DNA from: Fimbriimonadales bacterium
GTDB taxonomy: Bacteria; Armatimonadota; Fimbriimonadia; Fimbriimonadales; ATM1
DNA: 64,000 nucleotides
Direction: 5' to 3'
NCBI GenBank assembly: GCA_026129745.1
Contig: JAHCHL010000001.1
Location: 1 to 64,000 of the forward strand
Part shown: in pieces, positions 42,409 through 51,511 of the stretch
How positions within the stretch are numbered: position 1 is the first letter of the stretch
Layout of the letters: every line of letters starts with the position of its first letter
The notes under the pieces: model-generated
What the model saw: the letters and a program-made list of their open reading frames with translations, nothing else
Database searches by the model: none
What the model was told of the DNA's origin: nothing
Program-made: the position numbers and the translations under genes

Positions 42409-44547
42409 CTATGGCGTGTTGCTCGGCACCTCCATCGCAGTGTATTCGACATCGACCGCCTGTGGCTCCGTCGATTGATTGGCTGGAATGACAACCCCTT
42501 CGCCTTCGAGGTTCTCATAGATGGCCGATTGAAATTTTTGATGACTCGCTGCAATCAACTGCATGACTTCGTGAGCATGGAACGGCGGCGGGTCACCTTT
42601 CATCCTAAGCAAGAGCTCGCCGAAGGATTTCCATGCAGGCTTGGCGCTCCCTTTTGCCGCGATGATCGGCTTGATTCGCTGAACCCTCCGCTCCAAGTTT
42701 GTATAAGTGCCGTCTTTCTCGCTGAACGCACACGCAGGAAGCAAGACGCTTGCGAACTGCACACACTCTGATTTTATGTGGTTTTGCACAACTAAGAATT
42801 CGACCGTTTCGAGCGCCTTTGTGACCAACTCATTGTCATGAGAGAGCGAGAGAGGGTCGCATTCGAGCAGCCAAAGGGCTTTCATCTCGCCACTTGCACA
42901 CGCTTCAAGTATTTCGCGCGTATTCTTCCCTTCCGCGCTTGGCATGAATTCGATCTGTCTCGCCCCTTCTTCATTGGCTGATGTCGCGAAAAGGTTGTAC
43001 TTTTCAGAGCTATTGCAAGCAATTGTGAGATTGCTAAGAGCGCCGACGACGTGCTCGCCGTTTCTGAGGTCGAGAAGCGAGCGGCTTGCTGCGAGGGCGA
43101 ATCCGGACTTCATCGCATCTGCTGCTCTCCGGATCGCTTCTTCGCCAACTCCGGTTATTGAGGACGCTTCGGCGATGTCGACGCCTCCGGCACCTGTTGC
43201 GGCTCGGTGGATTGCTCCCAGCAACACCGCTTCCGTACCTGGTCTATATCGCAATGAAGTGTGTGCGAATGTGTCTGCCTCGCACGCTTCCGGACAAGCC
43301 ACGATTACTTTTGCATCGTTTCGGAACCATGCTTTTCTGATTCGCAAGAAAAGAATGGGTTGTTCTTCGGCAATGTTGTTTCCAAATACGAAAATGACCG
43401 GTTCGTTTTCGAAATCAGCGATCGACGTTGCAACGCGATAGAGCGCGTCACTTTTCGGGAGGCATCGAGTCCATCGATGATCCAAGTTATTAGAGCCAAA
43501 CGCCTCTGTGAAAAGTCGTTTTAGCATGAATATGTCTTCGTTCGATGCTTTTCCGCCTACGAGTGCAGCGCACTTTGAGCCTGCCGACTGGAACGCAACC
43601 GATACTTGTTGGAATGCAGTTGCCCAATTCGACTCGATCAGCTTGTCGCCATCTCTAACAAAGACTTCCGTAAGGCGATCGGGGGAATTCAAGTAGTTCT
43701 GGCCAAACTTTCCCTTATCACAAGTCCACTCTTCGTTCACGGCTTCGTTAGTTCTGCCGTTGATTCGCACCAAGGACGCGACTCGATAGTCGAACCAAGT
43801 ATTGCAGCCATTTGAGCATTCGAGGCAAATCGATGGCTTTGTTTGTAGGTCCCAAGGCCGAGCACGGAATCGATATTCCGCCGAAGTCAAGGCTCCAACC
43901 GGACAGATTTCGATGACGTTGCCACTGAATCGGCTCTCGAAATCTGTCAGTTCGAAAGTGCTCGGCTGCATCATCGCACCACGGAATCGAAAAGCGAGTT
44001 GGGAATCACCACTGATTTCCTCGGTGAAACGCACACATCGACCGCATTGAATGCACCTTTCCAAATCGAGCGTCACGTACTTACTGAGCGGAAATGCTTT
44101 CGGCAAATGTCGCTTGATTTCAACATACCGCGTCGTCGATGGCCCATAAAAGATTGTGTTGTTCTGCAGCGGACATTCGCCGCCGCGGTCGCAAATCGGG
44201 CAATCGAGTGGGTGGTTGATTAGCAGGAACTCAAGGACGCCCTTCCGATCTCGACGGACCTTTTCAGTGTCCGTGTAGACGACCATGTTGTTGTCTGCTG
44301 GCAGCGTGCAGCCCGCCTGCGGCTTCGGCATCATTCTTACCGAGCCATCTGGCTGTTTGAACCCGACATCGACCAGGCACATTCGGCACATGCCGACAGG
44401 CTTCATCCGGGAGTGGTAGCAAAAGATGGGGATTTCGAGGCCGATGCGCTTTACCGACTCGACGATGAGTTCCCCTCTTGGGACCTCGATCTCGATGTCG
44501 TTGATGGTGAGGATCACCGATTGTGGTTCGTTCGCTGCTGCAGCCAT
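42409..44547 (-). CDS. nuoG: NADH-quinone oxidoreductase subunit G
   Basis: 712 residues. The N-terminal [2Fe-2S] domain has Cys43, Cys54, Cys57 and Cys80; a His112-Cys116-Cys119-Cys125 site holds a [4Fe-4S] cluster; and the next ferredoxin-like motif is CIQCGRCVRF (Cys165, 168, 171, with the last Cys in EICPVGAL). The rest is a molybdopterin-oxidoreductase-like domain without cofactor motifs. It is the first visible gene of the nuo unit; nuoE and nuoF, which often precede nuoG, are not upstream. No RBS is obvious before the ATG. Confidence 0.96.
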   Translation of the reverse strand: MAAAANEPQSVILTINDIEIEVPRGELIVESVKRIGLEIPIFCYHSRMKPVGMCRMCLVDVGFKQPDGSVRMMPKPQAGCTLPADNNMVVYTDTEKVRRDRKGVLEFLLINHPLDCPICDRGGECPLQNNTIFYGPSTTRYVEIKRHLPKAFPLSKYVTLDLERCIQCGRCVRFTEEISGDSQLAFRFRGAMMQPSTFELTDFESRFSGNVIEICPVGALTSAEYRFRARPWDLQTKPSICLECSNGCNTWFDYRVASLVRINGRTNEAVNEEWTCDKGKFGQNYLNSPDRLTEVFVRDGDKLIESNWATAFQQVSVAFQSAGSKCAALVGGKASNEDIFMLKRLFTEAFGSNNLDHRWTRCLPKSDALYRVATSIADFENEPVIFVFGNNIAEEQPILFLRIRKAWFRNDAKVIVACPEACEADTFAHTSLRYRPGTEAVLLGAIHRAATGAGGVDIAEASSITGVGEEAIRRAADAMKSGFALAASRSLLDLRNGEHVVGALSNLTIACNSSEKYNLFATSANEEGARQIEFMPSAEGKNTREILEACASGEMKALWLLECDPLSLSHDNELVTKALETVEFLVVQNHIKSECVQFASVLLPACAFSEKDGTYTNLERRVQRIKPIIAAKGSAKPAWKSFGELLLRMKGDPPPFHAHEVMQLIAASHQKFQSAIYENLEGEGVVIPANQSTEPQAVDVEYTAMEVPSNTP

Positions 44548-44732
44548 GCGGGAATTCGGCGTCGGACGGCCTGATCTTAGGGACGTGTTCTACCCTATCG
44601 GAGGCTCAGATTGTGATGGATTTCACAGAGTGAGGAATCGGTTGGGCCGCGACCAAAGTCTGAAGGCTGAAACTTACCTTCGATCAAGCTTCCACCGAGA
44701 GCAGATCCTTGCCAAACTCACTCCTGCCTACT
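44548..44732. other. Intergenic region upstream of the nuo operon
   Basis: 185 bp between the saccharopine-dehydrogenase-like gene and nuoG, both leftward. A TAAGAT hexamer about 30 nt before the nuoG start is a candidate -10 box; no gene is seen. If this is the operon promoter, the visible nuo genes form a unit of their own rather than the tail of a longer operon. Confidence 0.4.
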
Positions 44733-45893
44733 TTACGATTCCGATTCGGTGATCTCGATTCCCCGTTTGGCGAGCTCATTGACCACGACAGTTCCTGGAA
44801 CTGCCAGCTCGTAAGGAATTACACCTGCTGCGACGTTGCCTTTGGCTATTTCGATCATGTTGATCGACGAAGGGAATCCGGTCATTCTCTCCATCGCACT
44901 GAATCCGGTCGCGTCGTCTTGCTTGTCCCAAATGTCGATTTGCAGGGTCTTAATTTGACCTTGCTGCTTGCCGAGAACGACAGCGCGCACGAGAATCTGA
45001 TCCTTGTCATTGGGATCGTGTAGCGCGTCGCTCATGATCTTGTGGAACATCTCTCGCGGGCGCACCTTGCAGCCATCCACTTCCATTGGTTCTTGCGACC
45101 AGAAGCCGAAGTCCATGAAGATACGCATGAGCGCGCAGTGTCCTGGGAATCGAATGGTCTTGTACTCATACGTTCGGACTTTGCCGAGGAATGTGTGTGG
45201 AGCGGTGCTCGTACCGCCGCTTGTCACGAATGCTTCCATTGTGCCGAGTCCTGGCCAATAAATCTCTTCGAGATCTGACAACGTTTGCGGCCTTGCCAGT
45301 TCCCCATTTCTAATGGCATAAGCATCGTCTGTGTATTCGGCTACCAAACCTTCAATGTTGAATACCAGCTTGTAGTTGAATGGAGGCTTCGGATTTTGTG
45401 GCAAACCGCCGCAATACAGCCTGACATCTTCGACTTCTTCGCACTTTGACATCAGGTGGGTGGCGAGACTGTTAACCAGTCCCGGCGCAAGGCCTGTGTC
45501 GGGAATGATTGAAACACCGGCCGCTTTCGCGGCATCATCGAATCGCATCGTTTCGAGCGTGACCTCGGTATCGCCACCCATATCGATCATGTTCGTCGCA
45601 GTCTTGATAGCGACTGGAGCGATCTTCGGGTGCATCCAATAGGGCACACAGGAAGCGACAACGTCGATCGGCTTGAGGAAGTTTGCGAGTTGCGATTCGT
45701 CGAGTGCATCGACCGTTTGCGGTTCGCAGATTGCAGCTCCAACCAATGCGTTGACTCGCGACGAGTTACGTTTCGCTTGCTCGAAGTCGCGGTCGCCCAT
45801 AACGATCCGCCCAGCGTCGCCATATCGTGCAAGGTCGTATGCGACGGCTGTGCCTTGCATGCCAGATCCAAGAATTGCGTAAGTTTTTGCCAT
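44733..45893 (-). CDS. Saccharopine dehydrogenase-like NAD(P)-dependent oxidoreductase
   Basis: 386 residues from the ATG at 45893 (AGAGGG upstream). The Rossmann fold opens AILGSGMQGTAVAYDLARYG and continues with an acidic strand-2 end (GRIVMGDRDFEQA). The middle part has CVPYWMHPKIAPVAIKTATNMIDMGGDTEVT and PDTGLAPGLVNSLATHL, as in the lysine-6-dehydrogenase/saccharopine reductase group. It oxidises or reduces an amino-acid substrate with NAD(P); no other lysine genes are nearby. Confidence 0.85.
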   Translation of the reverse strand: MAKTYAILGSGMQGTAVAYDLARYGDAGRIVMGDRDFEQAKRNSSRVNALVGAAICEPQTVDALDESQLANFLKPIDVVASCVPYWMHPKIAPVAIKTATNMIDMGGDTEVTLETMRFDDAAKAAGVSIIPDTGLAPGLVNSLATHLMSKCEEVEDVRLYCGGLPQNPKPPFNYKLVFNIEGLVAEYTDDAYAIRNGELARPQTLSDLEEIYWPGLGTMEAFVTSGGTSTAPHTFLGKVRTYEYKTIRFPGHCALMRIFMDFGFWSQEPMEVDGCKVRPREMFHKIMSDALHDPNDKDQILVRAVVLGKQQGQIKTLQIDIWDKQDDATGFSAMERMTGFPSSINMIEIAKGNVAAGVIPYELAVPGTVVVNELAKRGIEITESES

Positions 45894-45922
45894 TCGTCTA
45901 TTGCCCTCTTCGCGCAAAAAAA

Positions 45923-45939
45923 CGCGGTCAGCGACCGCG
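45923..45939. repeat. Short GC hairpin before the histone-H1-like gene
   Basis: A perfect 7-bp stem (CGCGGTC/GACCGCG) with an AGC loop, flanked by an A7 run on its left. It may terminate leftward transcription arriving from the right or mark the leader of the basic-protein gene. Confidence 0.5.
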
Positions 45940-45975
45940 CTGGCCTATCATACCACGCGGCACATCGGAGGTAAT

Positions 45976-46296
45976 ATGCCGCAGAAACCCAAGGGACTCA
46001 AGATCTTTATGCGAATAAGAAACAAAGAGATTCGACGCCGACGCCACCGAAAAGAAAAGGTCATCAAGGCCGCCATCAAAGAGGCGAAGCAGGCGGGCAA
46101 GCCACGAGCAAGAAAATCCGCTGCCGAGCCGAAGGCAAAAGAGGCGGCCGCAACTGTCGAGAAGGCCAAGGCTCCAGCGAAGAAGGCGCCTGCCAAGAAA
46201 ACTGCAACGGCGAAAAAGGCTTCAACAGAAAAGAAGGCTCCCGCCAAGAAAGCCACTAAGAAGAAGGCGGACGATCAGCCTGCCGTCGAAGACTAG
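45976..46296 (+). CDS. Lysine/alanine-rich histone-H1-like protein
   Basis: 106 residues. The ATG at 45976 is preceded by GGAGG at a 4-nt spacing; an upstream in-frame start would lie before it without an RBS. A short basic N-terminus (MPQKPKGLKIFMRIRNKEIRRRRHRKEK) is followed by low-complexity repeats of the type PAKKA/AKKA (APAKKAPAKKTATAKKAST, EKKAPAKKATKKK). This resembles the C-terminal tails of eukaryotic H1 and bacterial H1-like nucleoid proteins. DNA or RNA binding is inferred from composition; the fold is likely disordered. The N-terminal 45 residues could be a small RNA- or ribosome-binding region. Confidence 0.75.
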   Translation: MPQKPKGLKIFMRIRNKEIRRRRHRKEKVIKAAIKEAKQAGKPRARKSAAEPKAKEAAATVEKAKAPAKKAPAKKTATAKKASTEKKAPAKKATKKKADDQPAVED

Positions 46297-46313
46297 GGTT
46301 TAGGGCCGGAAGC

Positions 46314-46481
46314 CTATTCTTCCTCTGAGTGAACTGCCCGACCTACGCCCTTTAGCATCGAGTATTGCCCTTCTTCGTCGTTCGCCGGCTTCGGGTTGCG
46401 CTCGACGAATGGGTCTTCTCCATCGCATCCGATTAGAATCGCAGACGCGACTACTAATAGCGCAAGCACCCCGTATTTCAT
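46314..46481 (-). CDS. Small lipoprotein
   Basis: 55 residues (ATG at 46481, TAG at 46314). MKYGVLALLVVASAILIGC is a lipoprotein signal with lipobox LIGC; the mature 37 residues are polar and acidic (EDPFVERNPKPANDEEG). Codon use is coding-like. It is convergent with the H1-like gene and 60 nt downstream of the S10 peptidase gene. No family is recognised. Confidence 0.65.
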   Translation of the reverse strand: MKYGVLALLVVASAILIGCDGEDPFVERNPKPANDEEGQYSMLKGVGRAVHSEEE

Positions 46482-46541
46482 ACTGGGTCAATACCACGGT
46501 CGACTGCCGATCACCCAAGTAATTGTGCGCGACTCCTCCAT

Positions 46542-47996
46542 CTATGATGCAGATCGAATGAACGATTCTGCGTGTCCGGCTAGGGTTTCGAGACACTTGA
46601 CGTCAATGTACATCATGTGCCCGGCAGGATAGTATTCGACGCGAACGTTGTCTTTAAGAGTTGGGTCGAGTCCGAGATGGGACAGCGTGTATTCGGTGGC
46701 GAAATACGGCGTTGCAAGATCATAGTAACCGCTGGCGACAAAGAGCTTCATGTGAGGGTTTTTTGCAAACGCTTCTCTAAGAGCTTCGCTTGTATCGGGG
46801 TGTCCATCGCTGGCAGAACCCCAGTCCCACGGCTCTTCGATTCCGCCCCCGAGGATCTTGTATTCGATGTCTGTCTTGAAACCGAGTTCGTTTCGGGCGT
46901 ACTGATTGAACATTGCAGTATAGGGCGGCCGAATCGCCGTCATGCTTGGATCGTGATCGGGATGTTCGCCTGTGGCATGCTCTTCGATTCCTAAGAATCT
47001 AGAATCAAGCCGCCCCACTGTTCGCTTGCGGTCTCGAAGCAGTTCCTTGCAGAATTGCATGATTTCGATGCGAAGATTGCAGTGGTCAATGTAAGTTTCG
47101 CTTAGGCCCGTAAATTGGGCAATCTTCTTGATAACGTTTGACTTTTCTGATTCAGACAATCGATCTCCCTTTGCTAGTGAAGACGCATACTCGCCAATTG
47201 CAAATTGCTCACAGTCTTTGAGGAACTTTTCGAGTTGAGTTTTTGCGCCAGCTCTCTTGTGGAACCATGCGGTCGCGCAATAAGTCGGGAGAAACAGCAT
47301 ATATGGAAGATCGTTTCCCTTGTTGAATCTCGCAGTTTGGAAGTTAAGAATGGACGATACGAGCATGATGCCATTGAACGCAATGCCCATTTCGATCAGT
47401 TTTGCGGACAGTCCGGCTGCGCGAGTTGTTCCGTAGCTTTCTCCCACCATAAACAGCGGTGAATCCCAACGCTCGTAACGGGTTAGATACAGCCTGATGA
47501 CTTCACTCAGGCTATCGATGTCTCCCTTGACGCCCCAGAACTTTTTGCCAATTTCTTTGTTTGCGGCGCGGCTGTAGCCTGTGCCGACTGGATCGATAAA
47601 CACAATGTCCGTATGGTTCAGCCACGTGTGCGGGTTGTCGACAAGCTTGTAAGGTGGCGGAGGAAGCGCACCATCTTCTTCCATTCTCACTCGCTTAGGA
47701 CCCAGCGCGCCAAGGTGCAGCCAGACCGAAGAGCTGCCAGGCCCCCCATTGAAGCTGAACATAAGCGGTCGGTTCTTTTTTCCGCCGACCTTCGTGTATG
47801 CCATGAAAAAGACGTTCGCCTCGTGCTCGCCGAACTCTGTCTTGAGCGGCAACATCCCAGCGGTCACTTTGTATTTGAGCGATCCTTCGGCGAGTTTCAG
47901 CTCATGCGTCGTTTCGACAGGTGGGTCTTCGGATAGGGGTCTATTGCTCGGCGTTCCTGGCGTCGGATCAGGCATGGTCTTTTGTTCTGCCTTCAA
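46542..47996 (-). CDS. Serine carboxypeptidase-like protein (peptidase S10)
   Basis: 484 residues if the TTG at 47996 (AGGAA upstream) is the start; the ATG seven codons later is an alternative. The S10 signatures are LMFSFNGGPGSSSVWLHLG (oxyanion region), MVGESYGTTRAAGLS with the nucleophile Ser, LFVASGYYDLATPYFATEYTL with the Asp and VEYYPAGHMMYID with the His. S10 enzymes remove C-terminal residues at low pH and are usually exported. No signal peptide is seen here, which is odd. It is divergent from the APH-like kinase gene 35 nt away. Confidence 0.9.
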   Translation of the reverse strand: MKAEQKTMPDPTPGTPSNRPLSEDPPVETTHELKLAEGSLKYKVTAGMLPLKTEFGEHEANVFFMAYTKVGGKKNRPLMFSFNGGPGSSSVWLHLGALGPKRVRMEEDGALPPPPYKLVDNPHTWLNHTDIVFIDPVGTGYSRAANKEIGKKFWGVKGDIDSLSEVIRLYLTRYERWDSPLFMVGESYGTTRAAGLSAKLIEMGIAFNGIMLVSSILNFQTARFNKGNDLPYMLFLPTYCATAWFHKRAGAKTQLEKFLKDCEQFAIGEYASSLAKGDRLSESEKSNVIKKIAQFTGLSETYIDHCNLRIEIMQFCKELLRDRKRTVGRLDSRFLGIEEHATGEHPDHDPSMTAIRPPYTAMFNQYARNELGFKTDIEYKILGGGIEEPWDWGSASDGHPDTSEALREAFAKNPHMKLFVASGYYDLATPYFATEYTLSHLGLDPTLKDNVRVEYYPAGHMMYIDVKCLETLAGHAESFIRSAS

Positions 47997-48031
47997 GGGT
48001 TGGGTTCCTGCCTGCGCTAAACTACGCCGAT

Positions 48032-49102
48032 TTGATTCGATCGCACCAAGACCCCGCGCAAATTGCTGGCAACTTTCGTCTGTGCGCGCCCGTAGTGGCC
48101 GTCGAGAGGGTCGGAATCGGACACATCAACGACTCATATCGAGTTCGCACGGGTGATGGCAGATTGTTTCTTCTGCAACGGATCAACACGGGGATCTTTC
48201 ATGATCCCGAAAAGTTGATGGACAACATCGTCAGGGTTATCGATCACTTAGCACAGCGGTGCGAATCGGAGCGCGATCGGAGGGTATTGACGCTTGTTCC
48301 AACCGCCAATGGGCACCCGTTCTTCGAGTTTGAAAGTGCATTTTGGAGAATGTATGTCTTTATCGATGGCACTTATATTCATCGCGCCGTGCAAGGGCCA
48401 GGCGAGTCGCGCACCGCTGGTCGAGCGTTCGGTAGGTTTCAGGCAATGCTCCATGACTTGTCGCCGCAGTCGTTGCACGAGACGATCGAAGGGTTTCATG
48501 ACACACCTGCGAGATTCGAAGTCTTCGAAAAGGCTGTCGAAGTGGATGCATTCCTAAGAGTTCGTGAATGCGAGACTGAGATTCAGTTTGCAATGGATCG
48601 TGCGACGTTGTCGAGCGAACTTGTCAAGCAAGGTTTGCCGACTCGGATTGCGCACAATGACGCAAAGATCAGCAATGTGCTTCTTGACACCGACACGGAC
48701 GAGGCGCTATGCGTGGTCGATCTCGACACAGTCATGGCAGGAAGCTCTCTCTTCGACTTCGGAGACATGATACGAACTATGACGACGGGCAAGGATGAGG
48801 ACGAAGCAGACTATGCTTCGGTGAGGATTCAGACTGAATTGTTTCGTGCACTTGTGGAAGGCTATCTTTCCGAAGCGAACGCTTTTTTGACAGAAGACGA
48901 GCGAAGGCTGCTTGTCACGTCGGGCATGGTCATCACTTATGAGCAAGGCCTACGGTTCCTAACCGACTACTTGAGCGGCGACGTTTATTATCGGCAGTCC
49001 TTTCCATCACAGAACCTTCAACGAGCGCGGGCGCAATTCGCGCTGCTTGCTTCAATGGAGCTCGAGCGGAGTAAGCTCGAACAGATCGTTCGAAATGTTT
49101 GA
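48032..49102 (+). CDS. Aminoglycoside phosphotransferase/homoserine kinase-like protein
   Basis: 356 residues from a TTG at 48032, placed 8 nt after a TAAACT -10-like hexamer; longer in-frame starts would overlap the divergent S10 gene. The APH-fold parts are VGIGHINDSYRVRTGDGRLFLLQRIN (nucleotide-binding lobe), RIAHNDAKISNVLLD (catalytic loop, HND in place of HGD) and CVVDLDTVMAGSSLFDFGDMIR (metal-binding DxD). This family phosphorylates choline, homoserine, sugars such as N-acetylhexosamines, or antibiotics. N-acetylhexosamine kinase-like function fits well but is not proven. It is followed 8 nt later by a membrane protein gene. Confidence 0.85.
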   Translation: MIRSHQDPAQIAGNFRLCAPVVAVERVGIGHINDSYRVRTGDGRLFLLQRINTGIFHDPEKLMDNIVRVIDHLAQRCESERDRRVLTLVPTANGHPFFEFESAFWRMYVFIDGTYIHRAVQGPGESRTAGRAFGRFQAMLHDLSPQSLHETIEGFHDTPARFEVFEKAVEVDAFLRVRECETEIQFAMDRATLSSELVKQGLPTRIAHNDAKISNVLLDTDTDEALCVVDLDTVMAGSSLFDFGDMIRTMTTGKDEDEADYASVRIQTELFRALVEGYLSEANAFLTEDERRLLVTSGMVITYEQGLRFLTDYLSGDVYYRQSFPSQNLQRARAQFALLASMELERSKLEQIVRNV

Positions 49103-49110
49103 GGCCTGCG

Positions 49111-49728
49111 ATGCAAATGGAGAACCCTCTTAAGGGGCACTTGAACCGTGAAAGAACTGTTCTGACATTTCGTCAGCGTTCTTTAGAATACTACGCCACC
49201 TATGTAGCCATGCTTTTGGGCGTGGCGATGACTCTTGGTGGATTCGGAGATTTGCTGTTTGGGTTTCCGCAAACAGGCATGCCGCATTGGAATCTCACCT
49301 TCGGTCCTATGTTTTTTGTGGCTGGCTTTTGGGCCTATCTGCTCTTTCGATTCATTCGTTTCGACTTAAGGAAGCGCACGTACTATATGCGTGAACGGAG
49401 TGGAATGTTTGCACAAGTTTCTACCGGTTCGATCGACGAGATCAACTGCCTCGGTCTTGAGAAGTACATGGGGATTGTTCCTGCATTAACACGCTCACAG
49501 CTCGGCACTTGGAGCGCGCCCGGCTCTGTGCCGTCGGGCATTGGTTTCGGATATGTCTATGTGCTGAGACTATGGTGGAAGGACTCTTCGAGGTATCCGC
49601 CTGTCATCGAGCACTTTCACTCTTCTGCAACTTATGGTTCACTCGATGCGATGCAAGGCGATTTTGTGGCGAACGCAAAGCTATACGCGCAGCTCATGCA
49701 AGTACCGCTATTCGGGCAGATCAACTAA
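49111..49728 (+). CDS. Membrane protein of unknown function
   Basis: 205 residues from the ATG at 49111 (GAGG six nt upstream). Two membrane segments near the N-terminus ([22 protein letters not shown] and [22 protein letters not shown]) are followed by a soluble beta-rich region with [29 protein letters not shown]. It resembles PH-like/DUF-type membrane-anchored domains without a clear family. It follows the APH-like gene by 8 nt, and its TAA overlaps the TAG of the convergent prepilin-like gene by 4 nt (CTAA). Confidence 0.7.
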   Translation: MQMENPLKGHLNRERTVLTFRQRSLEYYATYVAMLLGVAMTLGGFGDLLFGFPQTGMPHWNLTFGPMFFVAGFWAYLLFRFIRFDLRKRTYYMRERSGMFAQVSTGSIDEINCLGLEKYMGIVPALTRSQLGTWSAPGSVPSGIGFGYVYVLRLWWKDSSRYPPVIEHFHSSATYGSLDAMQGDFVANAKLYAQLMQVPLFGQIN

Positions 49729-50567
49729 TCTTCTGGATAGATGTGCTTGTATACGGAGAACATCGGGCGTCTCAGTTGCCGATACTGCATCCACTTTGCA
49801 TGCGTGTCAGCCCAAATCGCATTCGTTCCTTTCAGATGGAGAAAGTGGAAGTGGTCGCGCAGCACCGGATCTTCTGGTGGCGATGAGAACCAATCGGCGC
49901 TTTGGAGCCAGTTGCAAACCGGTGCCCTTGCGTTGTGTTCCCACATGATGAGCGTGTTGGCCGGATCGGCGATTTCAGAGTCTGTGACACCTTCACCGAC
50001 AATGCTGCCGTCGGGTGCAGTCGTCGCAGTTTTTGAAGTTGGCCCGAACTCATTGCCTTGTGCCGTTGGATTGGTCGAATAGTATGCGCTCGGCCATGTC
50101 GTGCTGAACCAGTTAAGGGCGTATGCTGTCTGCCATGTCTGTGGCATCGATGGGCAACGTTTGATCGACGGGCTTTGAATGTATGGATCGATGATGCCTG
50201 GCCTCATCGGATTTTGCGCGGGCATGTTCTGTTGACCATAGAACCCGTCTTGAAACGGCGCATTATTGTTGTCATAACCTAACCACATCTTTTGAGGAGC
50301 GAATTGCGCCCCAATGTCTTCGTGATAGCTGCATGGAAACCATTTGTCGTCATGATCGACAAGATAGGTTCTCGTGGCTGTGCCAATTTGCTTCATGTTG
50401 CTCATGCACGCAGTTCGTTTAGCGACTTGGCGCGCCTGTGCGAGCACCGGGAATAAGATTGACGCGAGAATTGCGATGATCGCAATGACGACAAGAAGCT
50501 CGATGAGAGTGAAGGCCCGTCCTAATCTGATTGCGGCCAATTTGAGCATCCTCCTGCTTACAGACAT
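49725..50567 (-). CDS. Prepilin-like secreted protein with N-terminal cleavage/methylation motif
   Basis: 280 residues. The start is uncertain (ATG 50567 or 50549). The type IV prepilin motif is present: [30 protein letters not shown], with the conserved Glu at +5 of the mature helix. It is followed by [22 protein letters not shown], typical of the large DUF1559-like prepilin families of Planctomycetota and Armatimonadota. A C-terminal ADTHAKW phrase resembles the GHVKW-type ending of these proteins. It should be processed by a prepilin peptidase and sit in the cell envelope. It is the last gene of the leftward group that includes spermidine synthase. Confidence 0.85.
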   Translation of the reverse strand: MSVSRRMLKLAAIRLGRAFTLIELLVVIAIIAILASILFPVLAQARQVAKRTACMSNMKQIGTATRTYLVDHDDKWFPCSYHEDIGAQFAPQKMWLGYDNNNAPFQDGFYGQQNMPAQNPMRPGIIDPYIQSPSIKRCPSMPQTWQTAYALNWFSTTWPSAYYSTNPTAQGNEFGPTSKTATTAPDGSIVGEGVTDSEIADPANTLIMWEHNARAPVCNWLQSADWFSSPPEDPVLRDHFHFLHLKGTNAIWADTHAKWMQYRQLRRPMFSVYKHIYPED

Positions 50568-50623
50568 CTGACGCTCAGGATGTCTCATTCGTTCGATCAC
50601 TTACAAATGGACATGGACGGTTG

Positions 50624-51490
50624 TCAGTGTTGCTGGCCGATTTGGGCAAACTCAAGACGAGATTGGCCGAAGTTGTAGGCAGACTCGTCGAGATAGGATA
50701 GGTCGCGCACACTCCTCTTCCTGTCCTTCCAAGATGCAGCAATCGTCGCACCTCGGCTTCCCCAGCAGAACGCAGAGAATCCGCCGAACGAGGGTACGAC
50801 GGCGAAGTAGTCTCCAACCTTCGGGAAGACGCTTGAGAAGTTCGATCGAATCGCATCCAAAGAGTAAGGACAGAAAACGAAATTGTCTGCTTGGCTGATC
50901 ACGAATCCTCTATCCGAAAGCATTTCCAAAAGTTTTCTGTAGAACGGCTCCGTGAAGAGTTGCTCGCTTAGTGCGCCGTCCTCTTCCTCATAGACATCCG
51001 TGCAATCGACGACGATCAGGTCATAAGGTTCGCGCTTTTGTTGAACGAACTCAAAGGCATCCTGGATATGAACGTGGACTCGCGTATCTTCGAAAACTCC
51101 TTCATTGAGAAATGATAGGTGACGGCGACTGACTTCAATGACTTCCTTGTCGATTTCAACAAGATCCACGAGTTCGATCGAGTCATGCTTCAGCACTTCG
51201 CGCAGTACCGCGCCATCGCCTCCGCCGATCACGAAAGCTCGCGTCGGAGACTCGATGTTCAGCAACGGCACATGAACCAGCGATTCGTGATAGGCGCTCT
51301 CATCAATTTCGGCAAGTTGAACGTGCCTATCGAGAAACAGCATTCGACCCAGCGCGGGCGTGTCATAGACTTCAATAAGCTGATATTGCGATTGCACGCT
51401 TGCCAGTTGCTTTCCCGCAAGAGCGCGCATAGCCAGCTTGTCCGATCGGATTGGGTATTCGATGTATCGAGCGTCTTCCTGAATGTGCAC
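50624..51490 (-). CDS. speE: Spermidine synthase family protein
   Basis: About 288 residues. The start may be GTG at 51490, 8 nt after a TAGAAT -10-like hexamer, or a GTG six codons further upstream. Signature regions: RALAGKQLASVQSQYQLIEVYDTPALGRMLFLDRHVQLAEIDESAYHESLVHVPLL, FVIGGGDGAVLREVLKH (SAM-binding Gly-rich loop), VEIDKEVIEV and the catalytic Asp in VVDCTDVYEE. It transfers an aminopropyl group from decarboxylated SAM to putrescine. The C-terminus after about residue 235 is typical in length. It is preceded by the DprE1-like gene in the same direction, so cotranscription is likely. Confidence 0.9.
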   Translation of the reverse strand: MHIQEDARYIEYPIRSDKLAMRALAGKQLASVQSQYQLIEVYDTPALGRMLFLDRHVQLAEIDESAYHESLVHVPLLNIESPTRAFVIGGGDGAVLREVLKHDSIELVDLVEIDKEVIEVSRRHLSFLNEGVFEDTRVHVHIQDAFEFVQQKREPYDLIVVDCTDVYEEEDGALSEQLFTEPFYRKLLEMLSDRGFVISQADNFVFCPYSLDAIRSNFSSVFPKVGDYFAVVPSFGGFSAFCWGSRGATIAASWKDRKRSVRDLSYLDESAYNFGQSRLEFAQIGQQH

Positions 51491-51511
51491 TATGATAGAT
51501 TCTAACACGAC

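Noticed and set aside
46090-46280. Tandem AAG-rich repeats that might look like a repeat array
   Set aside because: They are codons for the Lys/Ala-rich protein and stay in frame; there are no constant repeats with unique spacers, so this is not a CRISPR array.
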